Assembly: GCA_022495995.1 (NCBI GenBank)
Contig: JAFEMH010007462.1
Span: 24,645 to 88,644 of the forward strand
Direction: 5' to 3'
Source: Adenophora triphylla var. japonica
Lineage: Eukaryota; Streptophyta; Magnoliopsida; Asterales; Campanulaceae
DNA: 64,000 bases
The number at the start of each line of letters is the position of its first letter. Within the stretch, counting starts at the first letter, position 1. This document shows positions 56,226 through 64,000 of the stretch, piece by piece. The notes below the pieces were generated by a model. The model searched no databases, was not told the origin of the DNA, and saw nothing but the letters and a program-made list of their open reading frames with translations. Both the position numbers and the translations under genes were made by a program.

Positions 56226-56520
56226 GCTCAAACTGTCTTGTAAAACCCTAGCCTCAAGCCTAGGTGACAAATACCCTTCTAAACCCTAGCCTCAAGCCTA
56301 GGTGACAAATACCTCTCTAAACCCTAGCCTTAAGCCTAGGTGACAAATGCCTCTCTAAACCCTAGCCTCATGTCTAGGTAACAAATACCTCTCTAAACCC
56401 TAGCCTTAAGCCTAGGTGACAAATGCCTCTCTAAACCCTAGCCTTAAGCCTAGGTGACAAATGCCTCTCTAAAACCCTAGCCTTAAGCCTAGGAGACAAG
56501 ACTCCTCTCTAAGCCTTAGC
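56226..56520. repeat. 38-bp tandem repeat in element D
   Basis: About seven copies of a unit with AAACCCTAGCCTCAAGCCTA then GGTGACAAATACCTCTCT. The CTAGGC..GCCTAG part is inverted. Confidence 0.88.
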
Positions 56521-56639
56521 AATGATTATCCCAATCTTTTAATCGCTTGGTTCTTCGGCTCGGGAAGCCATAATAATCCCAATCAATTCACACAACTATT
56601 CTTCATCGCAAATGCAGCCTAAGTCCTTTGGCGGCCTAC

Positions 56640-57370
56640 GGTTTCCCGCATTTTAGAGGTCTATCCTCCATTTCAAGGGTCCGTCCCGCATTTCGCAGGT
56701 CTATCCTCCATTTCAAAGGGTCCGGCCCCGCATCTTCAAAGGGTCCGTCCCGCATTTTCAAAGGGTCCGTCCCGCATATCAAAGGGTCCGTCCCGCATTT
56801 GCAGGCTCTATCCTCCATTTCAAGGGTCCGTCCCGCATCTTCAAAGGGTCCGTCCCGTACTTTCAAAGGGTCCGTCCCGCATATCAAAGGGTCCGTCCCG
56901 CATTTCAGAGGCCTATCCTCCATTTCAAGGGTCCGTCCCGCATCTTTCAAAGGGTCCGTCCCGTAGGGTCCGTCCCCTGCTTTCAAAGGGTCCGTCCCGC
57001 ATATCAAAGGGTCCATCCCGCATTTCGCAGGTCTATCCTCCATTTCAAAAGGGTCCGTCCCGCATCTTCAAAGGGTCCGTCCCGCACTTTCAAAGGGTCC
57101 GTCCCGCATATCAAAGGGTCCGTCCCGCATTTCGCAGGTCTATCCTCCATTTCAAGGGTCCGTCCCGCATCTTCAAAGGGTCCGTCCCGTGCCTTCAAAG
57201 GGTCCGCCCCGCATATCAAAGGGTCCGTCCCGCATTTCGCAGGCTCTATCCTCCATTTCAAAAGGTCCGTCCCGTATCTCGAGGGTCCGTCCTGTACTTT
57301 CAAAGGGTCCGTCCCGCATCTTCAAAGGGTCCGTCCCGCACCTTCAAAGGGTCCGTCCCGCATTTCGAAG
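56640..57370. repeat. GGGTCCGTCCCGCA repeat cluster in element D
   Basis: About thirty copies of a 20-22 bp unit (TTTCAAAGGGTCCGTCCCGC), arranged in higher-order blocks of roughly 160-180 bp that begin with TCTATCCTCCATTTCAA. All open frames in this block arise from the repeat. Confidence 0.88.
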
Positions 57371-57489
57371 TCAAAATTATCCAATCTTTGGGTGACTCCC
57401 GTACAAATCAAATCTTTGGGTGACTCCCACAGTCAAATATTTGGCTTTTGATTCCCACACGCTTTTTCCCACATTGCCCCATACACTTT

Positions 57490-57900
57490 CTCTCGCACGC
57501 GAATCAAGACTAAACTTGGTTTATTTGCACAACACACGGAGAAATCAAGACTACACTTGATTTGTTCCATCACACACAATTTTCAAGGGGAAAATCAAGA
57601 CTATACTTGAATTTCCTTTCCACACATTATCTCACAACATATCTTCACACGGAGAAATCAAGACTACACTTGATTTGTTCCATCACACACAATTTTCAAG
57701 GGGAAAATCAAGACTATACTTGAATTTACTTTCCACACATTATCTCACAACATATCTTCACACGGAGAAATCAAGACTACACTTGATTTGTTCCATCACA
57801 CACAATTTTCAAGGGGAAAATCAAGACTATACTTGAATTTCCTTTCCACACACAACATATTTTCCCACGGAGAAGGCAAGACTATACTTGATTCTCCTTT
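57490..57900. repeat. 113-bp tandem repeat in element D, related to its LTR
   Basis: Three copies starting GGAGAAATCAAGACTACACT (57538, 57651, 57764). The motifs AATCAAGACT..CTTGATT and the following ATTCGATCC..AAAGCCTTGCCA (57930-57960) resemble the LTR segment ACTCAAGACAAAACTTGAG to AGCCTTGCCATC (about 49618-49745). The repeat therefore may derive from LTR sequence. Confidence 0.8.
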
Positions 57901-58235
57901 CCGTACATCTCTCAATATTATTCGAATCGCCCTTAGATTCGATCCCCAAAGCCTTGCCACAAATCGCATCTTGGCTTCGAGACGCCGCACGTCCGCCACT
58001 CTCGGGTACTATAAACGCCCACTCTTTTTGAACTACGACTTGGCTTGATCCCTCTTGGGATACGTAGGTAGCCCGACGTGGGTCCAGCCACTTGACCTAC
58101 TCCGGTCATCCTTTTGCGACTCGGCTCAAGTCCAAAACCTCACATCCACAAGGTCACCATTTCCTTACCTCCCGAAATCCCTTTTTCAGACGGATCCTAT
58201 TCTTTTATCGTCGACCCCACTTGTCTTACAAGAAG

Positions 58236-58252
58236 CGCCGCCGAGGGGCTAC
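58236..58252 (+). other. Polypurine-like tract before the 3' LTR of element D
   Basis: CGCCGCCGAGGGGCTAC immediately precedes the 3' LTR. GAGGGG is short for a polypurine tract, so the assignment is tentative. Confidence 0.4.
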
Positions 58253-59742
58253 CGTTAGTACCCAGGTCCGAAAAAAAGGACTTCCAAGTACAACTCTCGA
58301 GAGAAATCTGGGACTAAAATGGCATTCAGAAGCTTTTGGACCAAATTGGAATTTATGGAAAATTCAGGGACTAAACGGGAAATATGGAAATTTTGGACGA
58401 ATTTGATATATAAAAATTCCTGGGATTAAATGAAAAATAAAATTCCAAAGAGCGAAGTGCAAAAGAAGTCATTTCAGTGGCCAAAGTGGACTTGGAAATA
58501 GCGGAGACGAAACGAATATTTATTAAATACAAAACTAGGCCATTTCTTGGTGCTGGCCGAGAGCTTCAAGGCACAATTTGGGGCCACTTCTTGTGCAATG
58601 GCCGAGAGAAAGCTCTAGGCCATTTGGGCCAAGTTTGGGCCAAGGCAGAATTTGGGCCAAGGTTAGAAGGGATTTGGCCGATCGACCATTTATCAGCCGC
58701 CGCCAGAACTTAATTTAAGTGCCGATCGAACCTTAATTTAAGTGCCGATCGGACCTTATTTTAAGGCCGATCGACCCTTTTATTTTTGTGCCGATCGAAC
58801 CTTATTTTTAAGGCCGATCGACCCTTTCAGTTTTCCCACATCACTTTCGTAACCGTTCCTCCCCAATTCCTTTCACTATATAAACCCCACTCCGCCTCAC
58901 ACTTTAAACACAGAATCATTCTACGGAAAACTCAAGACAAAACTTGAGATTTCCTCCATAGAAAACTTGAGACTAAACTCGAGTTTTCTAAGTCTAAATA
59001 TTTTATCAAGAACGTTCTTCGAATCTTCATAGATTCGATCCAAAAGCCTTGCCATCATTAGGTAAGTCTTCTCGTTTATTTTTTCCGTCTTTATTATTAT
59101 TGTCTTTATTATTATGCTAAATTTATTGTTTGCATGCTTAGTATATTTTAATTACTTTATTTCTTGCTTATGTCATATATGCTAGATTTAGGGCTGTTTT
59201 AATATATTTAAATATGCAATAGCCGAGGATGATCTAAGGTTTCACCCAAGGAACCCAATGGATCTAGGAACTATTTCTTTCCTTCCACCTTAGTTATAAT
59301 TGTCCCATGATCAACAATCCCCCAAGGATGAACGTTGATTAGTGCACCTTCCGAGGGCCTAACTCAAAGGTTCTAGGGTGTGATCATCAATAAATTCTTT
59401 CTCTCCTCCTCCTTATGCATGATCCCGTTTCTTCTATCTATTCCCGTAAACACCGCACACAACCAACACCCCATATGCTAGAAAGACCGATCCGTCGGGC
59501 AATAGGAGTGATAACGTTTCTTCTTCTGTTGTAACTTGACCCCCGAACCCAATTAACTGTTTAGCCTTTTTTCAAAGCTTTGGGCTATATCAAAGTGGCG
59601 TGGCGACTCTCAAAATTAAACTAATATTTTAATATGGTTTAAATCGAGTGTCACTAAATGAATATCCTATTTCGATCCGACAATATATGATTATTTATTT
59701 CAAACCTCCGAATGCGCGTTGCATCGGGACGGGGTATTCACA
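58253..59742 (+). repeat. 3' LTR of element D
   Basis: Aligned with 48951-50428 throughout; starts CG instead of TG (one T-to-C change or the reverse) and ends TATTCACA. Small indels and substitutions (e.g. near 58275-58310 and 58590-58640) suggest a modest age, greater than that of element B. Confidence 0.92.
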
Positions 59743-59751
59743 GATAGTTAC

Positions 59752-61866
59752 CTCGGAGATCAGCAGCCCCTTGCGGCCTAGCAAGTTCTCCTTGCTCGGC
59801 TTATCACGAACAAGCTGCTCATAAGCCGCCTCATCCAATGCCCTCTGCACGGGAGCCCGGCCTAGCCTCACATGGGAGCCCTCCCTGGCAAGTAAAGGGA
59901 CATCCCTCAAGGGCTGAACATTGACCACGAATTGCTAGGCAAGCTCCTCGGCATCGTCATAGCTCTTGATTGCTTGGATGGTGAGGGCTGGAGGAGCTTG
60001 AGGATTTGAAGAGACAACAACAGCCCTTTTGGCTTGGGGCTCCTCTACAGCAACACTCTGGGGCCTCTTTTGACTCGAGCGCCGTTGGACGATACCAGTC
60101 CCCTCGGCTGACGGGACGTCAGATTCCAGCTCGGCAGCATCAACATAGGGGCTATGCCCCTCGACAGTTGATTATTTATCTCGGCCTTCGGATGCCTCCT
60201 CCTCGGCATCCACAAACTCCCCTCGAAGCTTGACAGGGAAGGGTTGATCCCCCTTGGCGTTCAGGAGGAGTTGACGGCGGGTGGCCTCATCCTTCCTATC
60301 GGAAAAGCCGAGGTCTTGGCCAGCCGCCTCCTCATCTTGATCAGATCCTTAGCACTAACATCTTCTATAGAGGCTAACTCTGCTTCCTGATCGGGGGTTA
60401 AGTCTGCAAATACGAGGAAGAGATGGTCACATTACGAAATGGATAAAACAAACATTAAAAGCACAAGTACCAAAGGCAAGGAAAGAAGAATTACATCCTA
60501 CGACATCTGTTTCCCTAAGGCACTGATCCTTAGGGTTAAGCTTGCATCTTTCACAGTCATCGTGAAATACGAGACCGGGATGGGTCCTCCAGTCGTTAAA
60601 CTGTCTTCCCCTCTTAATGGTGACGAGGGGTACCATGCCGTCCTTCGGTCCCAGCATCAGTCCAGCCTAGACATAGTAGCACTCATCAGCCTCCATGGCG
60701 GCCCAGTCAAGGAGCTTGACTTCAAAAAATTCGAGGAGGCGCTTGATTAAGTCCTTGGACCACCCAACCTTCAGCACTTCCCTAGACACAGACGGCATGT
60801 CAGGAGGAGAGGGGAACTCCTAGCCTCGTCGGCTCTCTACCCTAATTACGTGATTCTCCCAGCCTCCTACCTTGCTGGACATAGGGAGAATAATCTTCGG
60901 CTTCTTGGAGTCACTCCTTATGACGAGGAGCCGAGTAATCTTGACATATCCGATAGAGAAGAAGTGACGGAAAGCGGCTTGGGTAGGCTCGTAACCTAAA
61001 CTACGGTACAAGACTATGAAGCTGACAAGGACCCTAATCCCGTTGGCTCCCACATAGCCGGGACAGCTTTCATGTCACCCAGAAATTCATTGATGAAGGG
61101 GTCCAAAGGCAGACGAAGTCCCTGCTGAAACTTTTTGAAGTAGAAGTGAACATGGTTGTCGTTATAATAAAAACTCTTCTCCTCTTCATCGTTTTCAAAG
61201 GTGGGACGGCCAATATAAGTTAATCGGAACTCGTTCCTGTCCACCCCGTATCTCGTATATAGCGCCTCCAGCATGGGATCCCCGGCCTTGACTGGTCTAG
61301 CTCGGCCTGAGTCTCCTCTACCTCAGCTACCTCTCCCTTGGCCTCCTATGCCCTCAACTTTCTCCCCCTCAGCAAAAGCATCAACGATCTTGGTGGAGGT
61401 AGTGGCCTCACCTCCTCTTCCCATCATATCTGCAAAAAGCCAAGGAGCAAAATTTAAGTACGTCGTCCCAAGCTGATATTCAGATGGGGAAGAGGGGTGC
61501 TCCTCCTCGTCATTACAGTAAGGCCGAGGAGGGAGTCTTACCACTCAGATGACGACGAGCAATGTAGTCCGAGGACGGGTAGAACAAATTGATGTGCTCA
61601 ATGATCTCGGCTTTACTGTCAAACAAGATTATACTAGGGGATAGGCAATCAACTCGATCTATCCTCGTCTGGTCTGGATATTGGATGTACAATCTCGTAC
61701 GACCATACTTCCTCAACATTTCTCCTATATCAGCCAAGTTCACCATCAACCATGGTCCTCTCTCTCTGCGGTAAACCCTTAAATTGCCTTTGTGGTATTG
61801 TGAGCATCGTGATTGATTTTTTGAGTCCCCACCTATATTATTGTTTGGAAAACATAGAAAAACCAT
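59752..61866 (-). pseudogene. aORF-C, upstream exons
   Basis: Minus strand. First visible exon 61866-61542 (IDRVDCLSPSIILFDSKAEI, INLFYPSSDYIARRHLSG), donor GTAAGA at 61541. After an acceptor at 61430-61431 the next exon begins near MMGRGGEATTSTKIVDAF. Then MLEALYTRYGVDRNEFRLTY, LRLPLDPFINEFLGDM, SLGYEPTQAAFRHFF, GGWENHVIRVESRRG and HDDCERCKLNPKDQC. Another acceptor at 60404-60405 starts LTPDQEAELASIEDV, the equivalent of LTQDD in aORF-A. The last visible exon ends GRKGLLISE at 59752, followed by the donor GTAACTATC; element D lies in that intron. A few stops and shifts (60820, 60300, 59935) make it a pseudogene. Function unknown. Confidence 0.72.
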
Positions 61867-62504
61867 TTTTTTGAAAGATATTGGGTTCGGGGCTTAGGTT
61901 ATGGAATGGGTAGGTCAAGGAGCATCCATTCCACCCAATCCGGAGATCGGTCTTGCTAAAGAAAAGAGAGGTTTTTCGAAGAGAAGAAGATTTCAAATAT
62001 AACAAATAAATATCCATTTAACGGGGTTAAACGAAATGTAGGATCGATTGCTTCTCGAGGAACCTAGTCCCCATGATTTGGAGAGGCTCTAGGCCGATCC
62101 TAGATTCAATAGATTTATACCACTCTAATAATCAATTAGAAAGGGATTTAGGGGGTTACCTCAAGCGTGAGGTATTGATTTCGGGGCAGAGTTTTGACTC
62201 AAGTTTAGAATCGAATCTTGATACGAACGTAGCTCTCAGCCTCGGCCCTGACTTGATCTTTGATGTTTGTTCATCAAACAAGGCTTGACAAACAAACTTT
62301 GAGGTGATTTTTTAGGGTGATTTTGTAGGAATCTTTCAGTGGAAAGAAACCAACAAAATATGTGTGTGTTGTGAAAATTCGTGGTCCCTCGAACCTTGGA
62401 AGTCACCAAGTATTTATAGGGGTTGGAGAAGTGTTGAAGATGAGATCAAACACTTCAAGAAGCCTTCTGCACTCCAAACTCTATTGGTTGGCCGGATGGG
62501 ATTT
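61867..62504. other. Presumed leader/promoter region of aORF-C
   Basis: No open frame of note. On the minus strand, a TATA box at 62411-62418 is followed by AC/T-rich leader-like sequence. I found no match to the left LTR of element C. Confidence 0.4.
62411..62418 (-). promoter_or_regulatory. TATA box candidate upstream of aORF-C
   Basis: CCCCTATAAATACTTGG on the minus strand, about 545 bp before the first visible aORF-C ATG (61866). It lies in GC-richer sequence that grades into aORF-C. It may drive an aORF transcript, or may belong to the unrecognised second LTR of element C or to another LTR. Confidence 0.4.
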
Positions 62505-62830
62505 CTCGACCTAATGTAACGCCAATTTTCGTTGCATTAGTGGCCCAAAACCGTTACATTAGGCCTAATGTAACGCCAAATGGCGCGTATTGCATTCTCT
62601 TGCGGTTGCATTAGGTCTAATGCAACGACATAGTAAGCTAATGTAATGCCAAAACTTTTGAGCGTTGCATCGGGTAAATACCACGATGCAACGCCAATTT
62701 TAAAACTATATGAACACCTAATGCAACGCCAAAAAGTAAGATGCAGTACCTAATGCAACGCGATTTAAAAAAGTAGTTGAATACCTAATGTAACGCCAAA
62801 AATTAGATGCGCACCTAATGTAACGGCTGT
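62505..62830. repeat. CCTAATGCAACGCC short repeat cluster
   Basis: About ten copies of CCTAATGYAACGCCAA and its reverse complement CGTTGCATTAGG in 325 bp, in both orientations. The style resembles the subterminal repeats of CACTA or hAT elements, but a different motif from CACTA-1/2. Confidence 0.8.
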
Positions 62831-63045
62831 TGTTATGTATTAATATTGATTACTAATAGTAATATATAGTATAGTACAATTAAATAATAAAAAAATATTA
62901 TATAAAAAATTAATTGACATGATAATTAACATGTATTGACAAACTTCATTCCCTAAAGATACATAATATATATATGGTACACATGACAACGTGTCATCGA
63001 CACATACTAATTACATAATATAAGTGGTAAAAAACCTAAACAAGC

Positions 63046-63108
63046 ACTACTACATTTTTGAGCTAATGCAATACTAAAAATCGTTGCATTAGGCTCCACC
63101 ATCCTAAT
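63046..63108. mobile_element. Possible end of a second CACTA family
   Basis: CACTACTACATTTTTGAGC followed by GCTAATGCAATAC and CGTTGCATTAGG. A CACTA-like terminus plus the motif of 62505-62830. No opposite end is visible to 64000. Confidence 0.35.
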
Positions 63109-64000
63109 TGATTATTCTTCATATATCCATTTAGCTCACCATTACGTACCTACAAGTTAAAACATTAGAAAGCTGTTTTTTGTGGGACTTAAGGGAGTAT
63201 TAACCTCAAAGTGAAAAGGGTACAAGATGTGCATGCGTGTGTGTGTGAGAGAGAGAGAGGGAAGAGAAAGAGAGAGATAGATAGAGAGAGAGCATCGGGA
63301 CTCACGTTTAAGCGATGTTCGAGAAGGAGAATGCCAATGCATTTGAATGAGAGAGTAGTTTTTGCCGTTTATGTTTCAACACTCGCTGCATACCGCTTCA
63401 TAACGCATCTTTGCATTAACAAATGAATAATCTTCAAGTATGATCATTCTATGGAGCATATATAATAATACTCCCTCCGTCCCATAAAGATGTTCCCGAT
63501 AAAGCAATTCAGATCTGTGTAAGTATGAAAGAAACTTGAGCTTAAAACATTGTAAAGAAAGAAGTGGGTTAAGAACAGAAACCAACATTGAAGCCATTAT
63601 TATTGACCAAAGTAGCATTGGCAGGGCAATATTCTCTCGTCTAAAGGCTTGAGCTTGTGATTGAGGACACAACCCAATTTTGTTTTTTACAATGTTGATT
63701 TGGAGACTAGAAGTTTCCTGATCGCGCATGCCGGAGAAATTAGGATTCAAATGCATTAGCTTTTTGTTTATGAACATTAGAAAGCTGCTTTTTGTGTGAT
63801 ACTAAAATTAAGTGCTTGTTCTTTTTAGTGTTTTTGCTATTAGGGTAGAAGAATCCAAGCAATCATACCTGGGTCATCTATGATTATAGATATGTGTTTT
63901 GTATACACTCTTAGCTTATAAGAGAAGCTCGACCAAGTAGTAAGCTATAAACATCAGCATTTGCACCCAATTCTTTTCGGTTCGAACCACTAATAGAACA
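63109..64000. other. Intergenic DNA with a MITE arm and a short direct repeat
   Basis: A left Stowaway-like MITE arm (TACTCCCTCCGTCCCATAAA, 63470) has no right arm. ACATTAGAAAGCTG followed by TTTTTGTG occurs at about 63161 and 63775. No gene is supported. Confidence 0.5.
63247..63296. repeat. (GA)n microsatellite
   Basis: GAGAGAGAGAG interrupted by GGAAGAGAAAG and GATAGATAG, in otherwise non-coding DNA. Confidence 0.85.

Larger units (their letters stand above)
48951..59742 (+). mobile_element. Element D: 10.8 kb non-autonomous LTR retrotransposon rich in tandem repeats
   Basis: LTRs 48951-50428 and 58253-59742 (about 1.48 kb each, highly similar), TG..CA ends on the left LTR, target-site duplication GATAG (48946-48950 and 59743-59747). 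The primer site TGGCGACTCTGCTGGGGAT follows one base after the 5' LTR. The 7.8 kb interior has a Gag-like piece with a Tat-type knuckle but no protease, RT or integrase, so it must use proteins of another element. Most of the interior is tandem repeats. It is a large LTR-retrotransposon derivative of a Tat/Ogre relative, inserted in an intron of aORF-C. Confidence 0.9.
33400..62420 (+). mobile_element. Tat-lineage LTR retrotransposon C, split by CACTA-1 and element D
   Basis: Plus-strand order: LTR (about 33430-34302), primer site, gag start (34644), CACTA-1 insertion (34939-41341), rest of gag, protease, RT, two RNase H domains, integrase (to 47143), a repeat-rich spacer (47280-47900), then aORF-C on the minus strand (61866-48066) interrupted by element D (48951-59742). 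The layout mirrors element A, but the proteins differ clearly, so these are distinct families. No second LTR is recognised up to 64000; it is either outside the window or lost. The end is placed at the presumed aORF promoter and is approximate. Confidence 0.8.

Noticed and set aside
56628..57395. Several 70-135 codon frames in both strands
   Set aside because: They are by-products of the GGGTCCGTCCCGCA repeat cluster.
63376..63777. 133-codon open frame on the minus strand
   Set aside because: It runs across a MITE arm and shows no recognisable domain or splice structure, so it is likely spurious.
1..64000. tRNA, rRNA or organelle-derived insertions
   Set aside because: No cloverleaf-like or ribosomal signature and no organelle gene blocks were noticed on either strand by eye.

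Overview
This window is nuclear DNA of a flowering plant, most likely a eudicot. It is AT-rich, with short GT-AG introns, plant LTR-retrotransposon lineages (Tat, Athila, CRM, Ty1-copia), CACTA transposons and Stowaway-type MITEs. Only one gene looks like an intact host gene: an NDR1/HIN1-like (LEA_2) membrane protein at 31777-32409 (minus). The species cannot be named from the sequence.

Layout. (1) 1-10080: Tat-lineage Ty3/gypsy element A on the minus strand, with LTR, gag, protease, RT, two RNase H domains and integrase, plus a spliced gene on the opposite strand (aORF-A). Its far end lies left of the window. (2) 10081-11821: truncated Athila-like gag and leader, minus. (3) 11822-14122: an orphan, broken copy of the same antisense gene (aORF-2). 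(4) 14534-15515: three Stowaway-like MITEs nested inside one another. (5) 16917-31323: a small Ty1-copia element holding only gag. Its 3' LTR is split by an 11.6 kb CACTA transposon (CACTA-2, 19287-30921). CACTA-2 holds host-like exon cargo and an array of 7-bp units, and a CRM-like gypsy element (element B) and a MITE sit inside that array. (6) 31324-33400: host DNA with the NHL gene. (7) about 33400-62400: a second Tat element (C) on the plus strand. Its gag is split by a second CACTA of the same family (CACTA-1, 34939-41341). Its antisense gene (aORF-C) is split by a 10.8 kb non-autonomous LTR element (D, 48951-59742). (8) 62505-64000: short repeats, microsatellite and MITE remnant.

How the pieces relate. 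Target-site duplications (TSDs) fix much of the nesting order: AAA for CACTA-2, ATG for CACTA-1, TAAAC for B, GATAG for D, and probably AATAT/AATCT for copia. The antisense genes of the two Tat elements and the orphan copy share intron positions and phases, so they are one gene family carried by Tat elements. Element D landed inside a roughly 71-nt intron of aORF-C. Both CACTA elements share terminal repeats, subterminal CCGTCGCTAAA motifs and an array in which TATA alternates with GGG or CCC. They differ in cargo: a transposase-accessory (Transposase_24-like) gene in CACTA-1, and exon fragments including a RelA/SpoT-homologue HD segment in CACTA-2.

All retroelement coding regions are broken by stops or frameshifts. 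Domain calls come from motifs read by eye, without database searches.
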